A stretch of DNA of 64,000 nt from Prochlorococcus marinus CUG1416 (GCF_017695965.1 NZ_JAAORM010000001.1:1-64000), one strand, 5' to 3'; positions 11,103-21,230 are shown, numbered from the stretch's first letter. Notes: generated from the sequence alone by a model not told the origin. Translations and numbers: made by a program.

Positions 11103-11732
11103 ATGCATAATAATAGATCTCTTTCTAGAGAATTATCTTTAATTTCTCTAGGCCTGATAAAAGATAAAGGTGATTGTAAATTAAATAAATTTCAGATAGA
11201 AGAAATTTTTGAATCTGCTTTGGATTCTCTAGTAGATCATTGCAGAGATGAATTAGATAATTGCGAATCAGAGTTAGAAAATGCATCGCAAAAAATATTA
11301 GATAGCGAATTGCAAGAAGGGGTTGATTCCTCTTTTTCAAATGTTAGAGATGCTTTGAAAAAATCTCTAACAAAAATCGAAACTGTAATGAATACTCTTT
11401 CAGTAACTTTAGACTTTCCAAAATTAATAGTCTCTAGTTGTCAAATTGATATTAGAGAAGATGTCAATCAGAGGATTCATAATATTATTAATAATCTTAA
11501 AATTATTGATTCTGATATAGATCAAGCAATGGATGGCTGGAGACTAAAAAGGTTACCAAGAATTGATAGAGATATTTTGCGTTTGGCTTATGTGGATATT
11601 AATTTTTTGAATACACCTGTTGCTGTTGCTTGTGATGAGGCTGTTAATTTAGCTAATAAATATAGTGATGATCAAGGAAGAAAATTTATTAATGGAGTTT
11701 TAAGGAGATTACAAACAGTTAAATTGCAATAA
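11103..11732 (+). CDS. nusB: Transcription antitermination factor NusB
   Basis: NusB binds boxA RNA with NusE (S10) in antitermination complexes. The C-terminal domain, from about residue 125, is well conserved: KRLPRIDRDILRLAYVDINFL, PVAVACDEAVNLANKYSDDQGRKFINGVLRRL. The N-terminal part has a central acidic insertion, making the protein longer (209 residues) than the usual 140, as is typical of cyanobacteria. The ATG at 11103 is chosen over the TTG just before it. It follows the DUF502 gene and precedes ftsY. Confidence 0.93.
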   Translation: MHNNRSLSRELSLISLGLIKDKGDCKLNKFQIEEIFESALDSLVDHCRDELDNCESELENASQKILDSELQEGVDSSFSNVRDALKKSLTKIETVMNTLSVTLDFPKLIVSSCQIDIREDVNQRIHNIINNLKIIDSDIDQAMDGWRLKRLPRIDRDILRLAYVDINFLNTPVAVACDEAVNLANKYSDDQGRKFINGVLRRLQTVKLQ

Positions 11733-11791
11733 TTATTTGATATAAATAAATAGTATTTTAAAATTGTTTTACATAAGTATTATAAATATCA

Positions 11792-13021
11792 ATGACTAAT
11801 ACTAATTCTGATAATTCTCGAGAGTGGGCTGCACAAGCGTATACACTTTTAAAAAAAAGACAAGAGGAGCAAAAACAAGAATTAAAGAAGCAGGAGGAGC
11901 AAAAACAAGAATTAAAGAAGCAGGAGGAGCAAAAACAAGAATTGATTGATATTGATAGTACAGAAAATCTTGCTATATCTCCTAAAACTATTGCTGAATC
12001 TGAATTAGGAGAATTTGATGATAATTTTACTTGGTCGGCAATGGTATTAGCTGCTCAAGGAAAAAAAATAAATCAAATTTCAATAGATGAAATTGATTGG
12101 TTAACTAAATTAAGAAGAGGATTAGAAGAGACACGAAAAGGATTTGTTACTGAATTTTTGGATCAATTGGGAGATGATCCTCTTACTCCTGAAGTCTTGG
12201 ATGATTTAGAGACCTTATTAATAAGAGCTGATGTTGGCATTGTTTCAACTGATAAAGTGATAAGTTCTCTAAGAACAAAATTAAATGAAGAAGTCTTGGG
12301 TGGAGAAGCAGGAATAAAATTCTTAAAGAACGAATTAAAATTAATTATCGATAAACCAATCAAAGATTCGGGTAGTGATCTTTTGGTACCTCAAAAGGGT
12401 AAGTTAAATGTATGGTTATTAGTAGGTGTTAATGGTGTTGGTAAAACTACTACATTAGGAAAACTAGCATATTTATCATCACGGAGTAATTATAAAACCT
12501 TGATAGCTGCTGCTGATACTTTTAGAGCTGCCGCAGTAGAACAACTTAAAGTATGGGGTGAGAGAAGTAATGTTGATGTTATTTCTAATCAATCAAAAAA
12601 TGCTGATCCAGCTGCAGTAGTTTTTGATGCAATTAATTCTGCAAAAAAAAGAAATGTTGACTTGTTACTAGTTGATACTGCAGGTAGATTGCAAACAAAA
12701 AATAATTTGATGGATGAATTAGCGAAAATAAAAAAAATTATTGACAAAAAAGTTCCAGATGCAATTGTTGAATCATTATTAGTTTTAGACGCAAGTCAGG
12801 GTCAAAATGGCTTAAAGCAAGCAAAAAGTTTTTCTAAATCAGCAAATTTAAGTGGAGCAATTATTACTAAATTAGATGGGACTTCTAGAGGAGGCGTCTC
12901 TTTAGCTGTCTCTGAAGAAGTTAATTTACCTATAAGATTTATTGGTGCAGGAGAAGGCATAAAAGATTTGAGACCTTTTAATAGTTATGAATTTGTTGAG
13001 GCTATGCTTGCAGATAAATAA
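11792..13021 (+). CDS. ftsY: Signal recognition particle receptor FtsY
   Basis: A GTPase that docks SRP-ribosome complexes at the membrane. The NG domain is complete: four-helix N domain from about residue 95, P-loop GVNGVGKTTTLGKLA, AADTFRAAAVEQL, DTAGR, TKLDGTSRGG and the C-terminal GAGEGIKDLRPF. The usual acidic A domain is short and contains a 10-residue repeat (QEEQKQELKK) occurring about three times, encoded by near-identical 30-bp DNA units. It follows nusB by 59 bp. Confidence 0.96.
   Translation: MTNTNSDNSREWAAQAYTLLKKRQEEQKQELKKQEEQKQELKKQEEQKQELIDIDSTENLAISPKTIAESELGEFDDNFTWSAMVLAAQGKKINQISIDEIDWLTKLRRGLEETRKGFVTEFLDQLGDDPLTPEVLDDLETLLIRADVGIVSTDKVISSLRTKLNEEVLGGEAGIKFLKNELKLIIDKPIKDSGSDLLVPQKGKLNVWLLVGVNGVGKTTTLGKLAYLSSRSNYKTLIAAADTFRAAAVEQLKVWGERSNVDVISNQSKNADPAAVVFDAINSAKKRNVDLLLVDTAGRLQTKNNLMDELAKIKKIIDKKVPDAIVESLLVLDASQGQNGLKQAKSFSKSANLSGAIITKLDGTSRGGVSLAVSEEVNLPIRFIGAGEGIKDLRPFNSYEFVEAMLADK
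11861..11950 (+). repeat. In-frame 30-bp tandem repeat in ftsY
   Basis: Three 30-bp units (11861-11890, 11891-11920, 11921-11950). Units 1 and 2 differ at one base and unit 3 diverges only at its 3' end. Each encodes ten residues of the form QEEQKQELKK, a charged helical stretch in the linker before the FtsY N domain. The near identity at DNA level points to recent slippage or unequal exchange, so copy number may vary between strains. Confidence 0.9.
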
Positions 13022-13088
13022 ATATTTAATTAAATTTTTTTAAAAATTTAAATTTAATGTTAAAACATATTTATCTATAAGATTTGTT

Positions 13089-14432
13089 GTGACAAATAAT
13101 CAAAAAGAAAAGTTATTTTCAAACAAATTTATTCAGAATTTTTTAGAAAATGAATCTACAGTATCTTTAAATAATAAATACAAATTTGCTGAAATTGCAT
13201 CTTCATTAGCATATTATTTAAAATCTTTTTCTAATATAAATAAATTCCTAGATTATGTTTGCTTAATTTTTAAACATGTTTTTCATGAAAAAATAATATT
13301 AGTTATTCCCTTAAATTATGAGGGAGAAATATGGAATGCAAACATAAAAATTTCTGCAAATAATGAATGTTTAAAAATTCAAGAAGAAATTAATAGTTTT
13401 CTTTCTCAATTTAATTTTTCAAAAAATTTTAAGATTAAAGAAATTTTAACTTTTGAAAATTCTTTAAAAAATAATTTTAAAGAATATAAAATCGAAACAG
13501 AAAAAATATTATCTAGAGGTAAATGTAGAGGATTTATTTATGTATTTAGTAAAGATAAATCTTGTCAATCGATTACTGATGATAATAATTTTAATTTTAT
13601 TCAAAATTGTCTCGCTGTAGGATTAGAAAATTATTGCTTAATAAAAACAAAGAAAAAGCATGAGAAAGTAGATAGAGAGATTTCTACTGGAGCTGAAATA
13701 CAATCTCAGTTACTCCCAGATTACTGTCCAATTATTTATGGTATAGACCTTGCAGCGCATTGTAGGCCTGCTCTCCAGTTAGGGGGAGATTATTATGATT
13801 TTATGTGTCTAAAGACTAATATCTCAGAAAAAAGAAAGGAAAAAGCTCGATGGGCATTCGTTATAGGAGATGTCATGGGTAAAGGTATTCCAGCGGGTCT
13901 TCTAATGACCATGCTAAGAGGAATGTTGCGTGCAGAGGTTTTGACGGGTTTACCTCCAGATAGAATTATGCATGATTTGAATCAGCTCGCAATAAATGAT
14001 TTAGACCAATCACATAGATTCGTAACATTATTTTATTCAGATTATGACCCTAGAACTAGAAAATTGAGATTTGCTAATGCAGCGCATAATCCTCCTTTGC
14101 TTTGGAAAAGCTCAGATCAGAAAATCATTAAATTAGATGCGGAAGGATTTGTACTTGGATTACAAAAAGACGCCGAATATCATTGCGGTGAAATCAAGCT
14201 TAATGAAAATGATTTACTACTTTATTACACTGATGGAGTAATCGATACTTCCAATTCTCTAGGCGAAAGATTTGATGAAGAAAGGTTAATTAAAACTCTT
14301 ACAAAATTATGCAAGCAATCCTACACATCACAAGAAATTTTAAATAAAATCTTTAAAAAATTAGATGACTTTACAGGACAAAATAGACATCTTGAAGATG
14401 ATGCATCTATGGTTGTTTTTCAGTTGAAATAG
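13089..14432 (+). CDS. PP2C-type Ser/Thr phosphatase, RsbU/SpoIIE family
   Basis: A 447-residue protein, GTG start. The N-terminal half (to about residue 190) looks like a diverged GAF-like sensory domain, and the C-terminal half is a PPM phosphatase: ELQLGGDYYDF-type motif (here LQLGGDYYDFM), VIGDVMGKGIPAGLLMTMLRGMLRAE, RKLRFANAAHNPPLLW, YYTDGVIDTSN and HLEDDASMVVFQL. The metal-binding aspartates are present. Such proteins usually dephosphorylate an anti-sigma-antagonist in partner switching; no anti-sigma gene is adjacent, so the target is unknown. Confidence 0.9.
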   Translation: MTNNQKEKLFSNKFIQNFLENESTVSLNNKYKFAEIASSLAYYLKSFSNINKFLDYVCLIFKHVFHEKIILVIPLNYEGEIWNANIKISANNECLKIQEEINSFLSQFNFSKNFKIKEILTFENSLKNNFKEYKIETEKILSRGKCRGFIYVFSKDKSCQSITDDNNFNFIQNCLAVGLENYCLIKTKKKHEKVDREISTGAEIQSQLLPDYCPIIYGIDLAAHCRPALQLGGDYYDFMCLKTNISEKRKEKARWAFVIGDVMGKGIPAGLLMTMLRGMLRAEVLTGLPPDRIMHDLNQLAINDLDQSHRFVTLFYSDYDPRTRKLRFANAAHNPPLLWKSSDQKIIKLDAEGFVLGLQKDAEYHCGEIKLNENDLLLYYTDGVIDTSNSLGERFDEERLIKTLTKLCKQSYTSQEILNKIFKKLDDFTGQNRHLEDDASMVVFQLK

Positions 14433-14494
14433 ATATTTTTTGTCACCTATATAAAAAAATGCTTTATTAGAGATATATACAGTTAATAATTGAT

Positions 14495-15874
14495 ATGGCA
14501 AAAGTTTGGAGTAAAAGATTTGATAATTCACTTAATCCTTTCATTGAAGAGTTTAATGCTTCAATTGGTTTTGATCGAAAACTTATTTTAGAAGATTTAG
14601 ATTGCTCCATAGCTCATGCAAAAATGCTTGGCAAAACTAAAGTTTTAACATCTTCTGAAACTTTGCAGATTATTAATGGGCTAGAGAAAATAAAAGTTGA
14701 TTTTTTGGAAGGTAAATTTTTTCCTGGTCCACCTTCTGAAGATATTCACTATTGTATTGAAGAAAAGCTAATTAGTTTAATTGGTGAAACTGGAAAAAAA
14801 TTACATACGGGTAGAAGTAGAAATGATCAAGTGGGGACAGATATAAGATTGTGGCTAAGAAAAGAGATTGATAATCTGGATATTTTAATAACTGATTTGC
14901 AAAAGTCCTTCTTTAAGCTTGCAGAAACAAATATTTACACCTTAATTCCTGGATATACTCATATGCAAAGAGCACAGCCATTATCTTTAGCTCACCATTT
15001 ATTGGCTTATTTAGAAATGTTTCAAAGAGACCGGGAAAGGTTTCAAGAAGTCAGATCAAGAGTCAATACCTCCCCATTAGGGGCTGCAGCCCTAGCCGGC
15101 ACAAAAATAAAAATAGATAGAGACTTTACAGCTGCAGAATTGGGTTTTGAAAAGATTTATAAGAATAGTATTGATGCAGTTAGTGATCGAGATTTTTGTA
15201 TAGAGTTTGTTTCTGCATCTGCTTTAGCAATGTCCCATTTGAGTAAAATTTCCGAAGAAATAATTTTATGGGTAACTGATGAATTTTCTTTTGCAAAATT
15301 AACAGACAATTGTTCAACGGGCAGCAGTTTAATGCCTCAGAAAAAAAATCCGGATGTTCCAGAATTGATAAGAGGTAAAACTGGAAGAGTATATGGACAT
15401 CTTCAAGCATTATTAACAATGGTCAAAGGTGTACCTCTTGCATATAATAAAGATTTTCAAGAAGATAAAGAGCCAATATTTGATACTGCAGAAACTATAT
15501 CTTCTTGCATTAAAGCTATGACTATTTTAATGAACGAGGGCATAGAATTTAATATACAAAATTTATCTGATACGGTGGAAAAGGACTTTTCTAATGCTAC
15601 TGATTTAGCAGATTACTTAGTTGGTAAAAAGGTTCCATTTAGAGACGCTTATCAAGTTGTGGGTGAAATTGTTAAGTATTGCTCAGAGAGAGAAATGTTA
15701 TTGAAAAATCTTAAAATTGATGAATTTAAAAAATTTCATCCTAAATTCGATGAGGATGTTTTTGTGGATCTTCAACCTCTTAATGTCGTTAAGTCAAGAA
15801 CTAGCCAAGGTGGAACAGGTTTTACCCAAGTTGAAAAGGAGATAAATAATTGGAGGAAAAAGTTGTTATTCTGA
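14495..15874 (+). CDS. argH: Argininosuccinate lyase
   Basis: Last step of arginine synthesis, cleaving argininosuccinate into arginine and fumarate. The 459-residue protein has normal length and the superfamily signature [20 protein letters not shown] near residue 280, plus [10 protein letters not shown] and [11 protein letters not shown]-type (here [12 protein letters not shown]) segments of the active site. It stands alone in orientation between the phosphatase and the RNA-binding protein gene; argJ of the same pathway is 38 kb away. Confidence 0.97.
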   Translation: MAKVWSKRFDNSLNPFIEEFNASIGFDRKLILEDLDCSIAHAKMLGKTKVLTSSETLQIINGLEKIKVDFLEGKFFPGPPSEDIHYCIEEKLISLIGETGKKLHTGRSRNDQVGTDIRLWLRKEIDNLDILITDLQKSFFKLAETNIYTLIPGYTHMQRAQPLSLAHHLLAYLEMFQRDRERFQEVRSRVNTSPLGAAALAGTKIKIDRDFTAAELGFEKIYKNSIDAVSDRDFCIEFVSASALAMSHLSKISEEIILWVTDEFSFAKLTDNCSTGSSLMPQKKNPDVPELIRGKTGRVYGHLQALLTMVKGVPLAYNKDFQEDKEPIFDTAETISSCIKAMTILMNEGIEFNIQNLSDTVEKDFSNATDLADYLVGKKVPFRDAYQVVGEIVKYCSEREMLLKNLKIDEFKKFHPKFDEDVFVDLQPLNVVKSRTSQGGTGFTQVEKEINNWRKKLLF

Positions 15875-15909
15875 ATCTCAATCTTTTTCTACAACAAGGG
15901 TATGCTTTG

Positions 15910-15953
15910 AAGTAGAATAATGAGGCAATATTATTAATGTTATTAGGCTACTT
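15910..15953 (+). promoter_or_regulatory. Possible structured leader of the RNA-binding protein gene
   Basis: In the 124-bp gap after argH, AAGTAG (15910-15915) can pair with CTACTT (15948-15953), and inside it AATAAT (15916-15921) with ATTATT (15930-15935). It sits 45 bp upstream of the GTG start, so it may be a 5' leader element or a weak argH terminator (TTTTTT follows at 15961). Weak A/T stems make this tentative. Confidence 0.25.
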
Positions 15954-15998
15954 ATTGTAGTTTTTTAAATTAGGTAAATTTTCTTTGTTGAGTTTAAA

Positions 15999-16625
15999 GT
16001 GAGTATTTTTGTTGGCAATTTGCCTTTCCGCGCAGAGCGTGAAGATGTTTTACAGTTGTTCGCCCCTTTTGGTGAAGTTGTAAATTGTTCTCTTCCTCTT
16101 GAAAGAGATACTGGAAGAAAAAGAGGATTCGCATTTGTTGAGATGGCAGATGAAGCAATTGAGTTAACAGCTATTGATGGTTTGCAAGGCACTGAGCTTA
16201 TGGGTAGGCCATTAAGAATTAATAAGGCAGAGCCAAGAAATTCTGGAGGATCTCGAAGAGGAGGAAGAGGAGGCTACGGTGGTGGTAATAATGGCGGTGG
16301 CTACGGCGGTGGTAATAATGGCCGTGGTAATAATGGCGGTGGCTATGGCGGTGGCTACGGTGGTGGTAATAATGGCGGTGGCTATGGCGGTGGCTACGGC
16401 GGTGGTAATAATGGCGGTGGCTATGGCGGTGGCTACGGTGGTGGTAATAATGGCGGTGGTAATTCTGAACCTAATAATTCTTACACCAATAAATCCTCAG
16501 GTGCTGAAGGTTGGGAAGACAGAAGTTTTGGAAACTCTTCTGAAGACTCTGAATATGAAAGTGGCAGAAGCAGAAGAAAAAGGGGAGTTTCTCATGAGGA
16601 TAATGCCTCAAATGAGGATAATTAA
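15999..16625 (+). CDS. RRM-type glycine-rich RNA-binding protein
   Basis: A 208-residue protein from a GTG start. Residues 1-80 form one RNA recognition motif with RNP2 IFVGNLP and RNP1 RKRGFAFVEM. It is followed by RGG-like SRRGGRGGYGGG and a long Gly/Asn/Tyr low-complexity tail with a 13-residue period, then an acidic/basic end. Cyanobacterial Rbp proteins of this design are often cold- or light-regulated and bind mRNA. The tail could drive self-association. It overlaps the stop of convergent dusA by 4 bp. Confidence 0.93.
   Translation: MSIFVGNLPFRAEREDVLQLFAPFGEVVNCSLPLERDTGRKRGFAFVEMADEAIELTAIDGLQGTELMGRPLRINKAEPRNSGGSRRGGRGGYGGGNNGGGYGGGNNGRGNNGGGYGGGYGGGNNGGGYGGGYGGGNNGGGYGGGYGGGNNGGGNSEPNNSYTNKSSGAEGWEDRSFGNSSEDSEYESGRSRRKRGVSHEDNASNEDN
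16270..16460 (+). repeat. Glycine-rich coding minisatellite (39-bp period)
   Basis: GC-rich codon repeats in an otherwise AT-rich genome encode GGGNNGGGYGGGY-type units. Three clean 39-bp copies occupy roughly 16340-16456, with shorter partial units before. Strand composition (GGC/GGT runs) is very unlike the flanks. Copy number is probably unstable by slippage. Confidence 0.9.
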
Positions 16626-17626
16626 TAACCCATTTCTTCAAGCCACGAAGTTAATTTAAAGAGATATTCACTATCTAATTCCTTTTTTATAGATTTAATT
16701 GAAATTTGATTTCTCCAAATTTTTGCTTTTGGAATTCCTTCAACTAAATTTATAATATGTTTACAAATATCCCAAGATTTTCCTCCATTACTCATATGCT
16801 TTTCTATGTATGGAATTAAAGAGAAGATAATATCCGAAGCAAACTTAGGTTCTGTATTGATACCATAAACTTTTTGATCAATTTCTGACCATCTTAAGGG
16901 ATGTTTATATACTGATCGTCCAATCATGACACCATCAAAATCACCTAGGGCTTTAATCGATTTATCGATACTATTGAAACCTCCATTGATTTCAATTAAT
17001 AATTCTGGATTTAATTTTTTTAATTTTTTTACTACTTCATATTTCAGAGGAGGTATAGTTCTGTTTTGTTTTGGATTAAGACCTTTTAGTATGGCTTTCC
17101 TGGCATGAACTGTAAATCTGTCAGCACCAGCATTTGCAACATGTCTTACGAAATTATTCAAGTTTCTGAAACTATCATCTTCGTCTACACCGATTCTGTG
17201 TTTGATCGTAACCGGTAAGCTACAGCTATTTTTTAAGGATTCTATGCATTTTGCTACTTTTGCAGGATCTTTCATTAGTGAAGCGCCAAAGTTTCCTGAG
17301 CAGACTCTTGGACTTGGACAACCAACATTAAAGTTTATTTCGTCATAACCCCAATCCTGTGCCATTCGAGCAGCCTCTTTAAGAATTAAAGGGTCGTCTC
17401 CACCAAATTGAATCGATATTGGGTGTTCTTCGTTATTAAAATCTAGAAAATTTTCTTTTTTTTTCGTATAAACTAAACTTTGGGCCACAATCATTTCCGT
17501 ATACAAGAGGGCTTTAGAACTTATTTTTCTCATTATCATCCTGAAATGTCTATCAGTACAATCCATCATTGGAGCAATACTTAATTTATGAATATTTTTC
17601 ATAGAATTAGGTTGATTAAAACTCAT
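16622..17626 (-). CDS. dusA: tRNA-dihydrouridine synthase A
   Basis: FMN-dependent reduction of uridine to dihydrouridine in tRNA D-loops. The 334-residue protein has IAPMMDCTDRHFR at the N terminus, the FMN barrel and the catalytic Cys in NVGCPSPRVCSGNFGASLM, plus HARKAILKGL and GVMIGRSVYKHP near the phosphate site. These are DusA-subfamily forms. A second Met at residue 9 is an alternative start. It is divergent from msrB, with only 23 bp between starts. Confidence 0.95.
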   Translation of the reverse strand: MSFNQPNSMKNIHKLSIAPMMDCTDRHFRMIMRKISSKALLYTEMIVAQSLVYTKKKENFLDFNNEEHPISIQFGGDDPLILKEAARMAQDWGYDEINFNVGCPSPRVCSGNFGASLMKDPAKVAKCIESLKNSCSLPVTIKHRIGVDEDDSFRNLNNFVRHVANAGADRFTVHARKAILKGLNPKQNRTIPPLKYEVVKKLKKLNPELLIEINGGFNSIDKSIKALGDFDGVMIGRSVYKHPLRWSEIDQKVYGINTEPKFASDIIFSLIPYIEKHMSNGGKSWDICKHIINLVEGIPKAKIWRNQISIKSIKKELDSEYLFKLTSWLEEMGY

Positions 17627-17649
17627 TACTTTTTATGTGATTTAAATAT

Positions 17650-18144
17650 ATGAATCAATTTCTAACAAGAAGATCTTTTATTCTAATTCCTATTATGTCA
17701 ATCTTAAAAATAATCTTTAAGCCCATGCAAGTATTAGCTTCTTCAATTGCTTCCAAAGAAGCGTGGAATTTATCAAAAGACGAATGGAAATCCAGGCTTA
17801 GTCCAGAATCTTATTATATTTTGCGGGAGGAAGGAACTGAAAGAGCTTTTAGTAGCGAATTAAATAATGAGAAAAGAAAAGGGGTTTTTCACTGCGCAGG
17901 ATGTGATTTACCACTTTTTCTCTCAGATAAAAAGTTTGATAGTGGTACTGGATGGCCAAGTTTTTGGGATTCAATTCAAGGATCAGTTGCAACTAAAGTT
18001 GATTTTAAGTTGATTGTTCCAAGAACCGAATATCACTGCTCTAGATGCGGAGGTCACCAAGGACATGTTTTTAATGATGGGCCACTTCCTACAGGCAAAA
18101 GATACTGTAATAACGGATTAGCATTAAGATTTGTTTCTGAGTAA
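17650..18144 (+). CDS. msrB: Methionine-R-sulfoxide reductase B, exported or anchored
   Basis: Repairs methionine-R-sulfoxide. The 164-residue protein has a hydrophobic N terminus (residues 8-32, RRSFILIPIMSILKIIFKP) that may be a Tat/Sec signal or anchor, then the MsrB fold with two zinc CxxC motifs (CAGCDLP, CSRCGGHQG), GTGWPSFW and the catalytic Cys in RYCNNGLALRF. The RRSF start after MNQFLT hints at twin-arginine export, but that is an inference. Confidence 0.93.
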   Translation: MNQFLTRRSFILIPIMSILKIIFKPMQVLASSIASKEAWNLSKDEWKSRLSPESYYILREEGTERAFSSELNNEKRKGVFHCAGCDLPLFLSDKKFDSGTGWPSFWDSIQGSVATKVDFKLIVPRTEYHCSRCGGHQGHVFNDGPLPTGKRYCNNGLALRFVSE

Positions 18145-18150
18145 AAATTT

Positions 18151-18178
18151 GTGCGGCCTTCCGCAACTTGTTTTGTTC
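18151..18178 (+). terminator. Possible terminator after msrB
   Basis: TGCGG (18152-18156), a CCTT loop and CCGCA (18161-18165) form a short perfect hairpin, unusually GC-rich for this genome, followed by the T-rich stretch TTGTTTTGTTC. It lies 8 bp after the msrB stop and 55 bp before grpE. The five-pair stem is short. Confidence 0.4.
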
Positions 18179-18219
18179 ATCACTTTATTGGAAAATAGTT
18201 TTATTAAATTTTTAGAAAA

Positions 18220-18939
18220 ATGATTGAAAATCAATCAGACAATATTGATATTAAAGAAAATGATGTTTCTAATCAGGATAATGCCCCTGAGGATAATTCA
18301 TCTGCTGAAGATAAAATAATCGAAAATGATGAATCATCTTCAGAAAAAACAGAAGAAATAAATACCGAAGAATTAAAAAATACTATCTCCAATAATGATG
18401 CAAGGTTAGAACAGTTAGAAAAAGAGCACGAAACATTAAAAAATCAATATGTAAGAATTTCAGCAGATTTTGATAATTTTAGAAAAAGGCAGTCTAGAGA
18501 TCAGGATGATTTAAAAGTCCAACTTGTTTCTAAAACTTTAACTGCAATACTCCCAATCGTTGATAATTTTGAAAGAGCAAGACAACAACTAAAACCAGAA
18601 AGTGAAGAAGCTCAAGCCCTTCATAGAAGTTATCAAGGATTGTATAAACAATTGGTAGAAGTTTTAAAACAACAAGGAGTTGCCCCTATGAGAGTTGTTG
18701 GCCAGCAATTTGATCCAAATTTGCATGAAGCTGTATTAAGAGAGCCGAGTGAAGAGTTTAAAGAAGATTTTATTGTAGAAGAATTACAGCGAGGCTATCA
18801 TTTAGAGGGAAAGGTTTTGAGACATGCTTTGGTTAAAGTTTCCATGGGGCCAGGTAAACAAAATTCACAAGAGGAAGTAGAAAAGGATACAGTTGAAGAG
18901 AGTATTGATTCAGAGGAAAATACTTCTGAAGATGTATAA
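18220..18939 (+). CDS. grpE: Nucleotide exchange factor GrpE
   Basis: Co-chaperone that releases ADP from DnaK. The first 60 residues are acidic and disordered, then comes the long coiled coil (about 65-125) with [17 protein letters not shown] and the beta-wing domain [25 protein letters not shown] and [12 protein letters not shown]. An acidic tail extends past the usual end, giving 239 residues. It forms an operon with dnaJ 29 bp downstream. Confidence 0.96.
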   Translation: MIENQSDNIDIKENDVSNQDNAPEDNSSAEDKIIENDESSSEKTEEINTEELKNTISNNDARLEQLEKEHETLKNQYVRISADFDNFRKRQSRDQDDLKVQLVSKTLTAILPIVDNFERARQQLKPESEEAQALHRSYQGLYKQLVEVLKQQGVAPMRVVGQQFDPNLHEAVLREPSEEFKEDFIVEELQRGYHLEGKVLRHALVKVSMGPGKQNSQEEVEKDTVEESIDSEENTSEDV

Positions 18940-18968
18940 ATTCCAAATTTTTACTTGAGCGTTGTTTA

Positions 18969-20093
18969 ATGGCTGATTTTTATCAAATACTTGGAGTTTC
19001 ACGAGATGCTGATGCTGATACCTTAAAAAGGGCTTATAGAAAATTAGCAAGACAATATCATCCTGACGTTAATAAAGAACCTGGTGCTGAAGATAAATTT
19101 AAAGAAATTGGCAAGGCTTATGAAGCATTAGCTGATCCTGAAACTAGAGCTAGATATGATCAGTTTGGAGAGGCTGGTCTTGGAGGTGCAGCTGGAATGC
19201 CTGATATGGGCGATATGGGTGGGTTTGCAGATTTATTTGAAACCTTTTTTAATGGCTTTGGAGGGCAAACTCCACAGGGAGGAAGAACTCAAAGACGAGG
19301 TCCTCAACAAGGAGATGATTTAAGATATGACCTTAATGTTGATTTTAAAGATGCAATATTTGGCCAACAAACAGAAATTACAATTCCTCATCTTGAGACA
19401 TGTGAAGTCTGTAGGGGAACAGGTGCCAAACCAGGAACCGGACCGAAAACTTGCACAACTTGTGGAGGAAGTGGACAAGTTAGAAGAGCCACGAGAACAC
19501 CTTTTGGGAATTTCACACAAGTAGCTGAATGTCCTTCATGTAATGCAACTGGTCAAATAATCTCAGATCCATGTACAAGTTGCGGTGGTAATGGAGTAAA
19601 GCAAGTCAGAAAAAAATTACGAATTAATATTCCTGCAGGAGTTGATACTGGTACTAAATTAAGAGTTTCCGGAGAGGGAAATGTTGGTTTGAAAGGAGGT
19701 CCACCTGGGGATCTTTATGTTTTTATCAAGGTGAAGAATGATTCGAAATTAAAAAGAGATGGTGTGACTATTTACTCAGAAATAGTTGTGAGTTATTTAC
19801 AGGCAATTTTAGGAGATACTGTTGAAATTACTACAGTTGATGGCAAAGTTAATTTAAAAATTCCTAGTGGTACGCAACCAAATACAACTCTTTCACTTGA
19901 GAATAAAGGGGTACCTAGACTTGGTAATCCAGTTGCCAGAGGAAATCATGAAGTTCTAGTAAAGGTAAAATTGCCAACTCGTATAACTGAAGAAGAGCGA
20001 AATCTTTTAGAGGATTTAGCTTCTCAGTATTCAGATAAAAATATCAATTCCAGTAGTGGACTATTTAGTAAATTATTTGGTAAAGAATCTTAA
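18969..20093 (+). CDS. dnaJ: Chaperone DnaJ (type I)
   Basis: Stimulates DnaK ATPase. The 374-residue protein shows all type I parts in order: J domain with HPD (YHPDVNK), Gly/Phe-rich linker ([19 protein letters not shown]), four zinc-finger CxxCxGxG repeats ([34 protein letters not shown]) and the C-terminal peptide-binding domains. Its stop shares bases with the next start (TAATG), so the TusA-like gene is translationally coupled. Confidence 0.97.
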   Translation: MADFYQILGVSRDADADTLKRAYRKLARQYHPDVNKEPGAEDKFKEIGKAYEALADPETRARYDQFGEAGLGGAAGMPDMGDMGGFADLFETFFNGFGGQTPQGGRTQRRGPQQGDDLRYDLNVDFKDAIFGQQTEITIPHLETCEVCRGTGAKPGTGPKTCTTCGGSGQVRRATRTPFGNFTQVAECPSCNATGQIISDPCTSCGGNGVKQVRKKLRINIPAGVDTGTKLRVSGEGNVGLKGGPPGDLYVFIKVKNDSKLKRDGVTIYSEIVVSYLQAILGDTVEITTVDGKVNLKIPSGTQPNTTLSLENKGVPRLGNPVARGNHEVLVKVKLPTRITEEERNLLEDLASQYSDKNINSSSGLFSKLFGKES

Positions 20094-20323
20094 TGATTTC
20101 TTTAAAGTATTTGGATCTGAAATCTGTTCCATGTCCTTTAAATGTCGTCAAGATTAAATTGGCTTTAGAGAAGTTATCCAAAAATGAACAACTTATTGTT
20201 GAATTAGATAAAGGTGAACCAGAAGAAATGGTATTAAAAAATTTAGAAGAGATGGGATGTTTCTATGAACAAATCAATGAATATGAAAAAATTTTAAAAA
20301 TAAAAATTCTGAATGAAAACTAA
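20093..20323 (+). CDS. TusA/SirA-family sulfur-carrier-like protein
   Basis: A 76-residue protein of TusA fold: YLDLKSVPCPLNVVKIKLALEKL holds the conserved Cys-Pro (the usual CPxP reads CPLN here), followed by a G/E-rich second half. TusA proteins relay persulfide sulfur to thiouridine, molybdopterin or other acceptors. Overlap with dnaJ (1 bp shared in TAATG) and with rsgA (11 bp) places it inside a coupled operon, which links it to chaperone and ribosome-assembly genes rather than to a sulfur cluster. Confidence 0.85.
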   Translation: MISLKYLDLKSVPCPLNVVKIKLALEKLSKNEQLIVELDKGEPEEMVLKNLEEMGCFYEQINEYEKILKIKILNEN

Positions 20324-21230
20324 TAGTAAACATTTAGGTTTAGTTACGAAAAAATTTAATGAATTTTTCTTTGTTGACCTAAAAAATAAAGAAAACTTTG
20401 GAAATAGCGAAAGATTTTTATGTAAGGTAAGAAAGTCTATACATTTCAAAGATCAATTTATTTATGTTGGAGATGAAGTAGAAATTGATAATATTGATTT
20501 AACAAGTAAGCGGGCAGTAATAGCAAGTCTAAAAAAAAGACAAAATTTATTAAATAGACCATCAGTTGCAAATATTTCTAACATTTATATTACTTTTTCA
20601 GTTGAAGAGCCAAAGTTAAATTTATCTCAAGTTAATAGGTTTTTGATATCAGCAGAATCTATGGGGGTAGAAGTGTCATTAGTTTTGACAAAGTGTGATT
20701 TAATATCAGACAAAAAACAGATTTTTTTACTTGATAAATTTAAGAAATGGGGTTATCAAGCAATTATTTTAAATTTACATAAATCTGATCACTTTGAAGA
20801 TTTATTAGCTCAGTTAAAGAAAAAAAAGTGTTCGATTTTTATGGGCCCATCCGGTGTTGGTAAAACTACTTTGCTTAACAAGATAATTCCAGGTCTTCAA
20901 AATAGTACTGCTCCAGTTTCCAATAAAATTAAGAGAGGGAAAAACACTACTCGAAATGTTGAGTTATTTTCCATATCTAATCAAAGTTATATTGTTGATA
21001 CACCAGGTTTTAATATGCAACCTCTTGAGGTTGATAGTAGGTTGATACCAAATCTTTATTCGGAAATATATAAACAAGTAATCGATGAAGGAATTAGGTG
21101 TAAATTTCGGGACTGCTTACATTTGAATGATGAGGGCTGTAATTTAAATAAATCTTTTGAAAGATATTCTTTTTATAAAGAAATGATCGAGTCTTCTAAG
21201 AGTCACTATTATCAAAACCCGGAAGATTAA
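20313..21230 (+). CDS. rsgA: Ribosome small-subunit biogenesis GTPase RsgA
   Basis: Circularly permuted GTPase that checks 30S maturation. Order of motifs is diagnostic: OB-fold first, then TKCDLI (G4), then [14 protein letters not shown] (G1) and DTPGF (G3), then a C-terminal zinc site ([14 protein letters not shown]). At 305 residues it is of normal length. The start lies inside the TusA-like gene. Its 3' end overlaps the convergent ybaB-type gene by 35 bp. Confidence 0.96.
   Translation: MKTNSKHLGLVTKKFNEFFFVDLKNKENFGNSERFLCKVRKSIHFKDQFIYVGDEVEIDNIDLTSKRAVIASLKKRQNLLNRPSVANISNIYITFSVEEPKLNLSQVNRFLISAESMGVEVSLVLTKCDLISDKKQIFLLDKFKKWGYQAIILNLHKSDHFEDLLAQLKKKKCSIFMGPSGVGKTTLLNKIIPGLQNSTAPVSNKIKRGKNTTRNVELFSISNQSYIVDTPGFNMQPLEVDSRLIPNLYSEIYKQVIDEGIRCKFRDCLHLNDEGCNLNKSFERYSFYKEMIESSKSHYYQNPED

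Noticed and set aside
16279-16659. A 126-codon ORF overlapping the Gly-rich gene
   Set aside because: It is the +1 frame of the codon repeat, giving an artificial Met/Ala/Val polymer.
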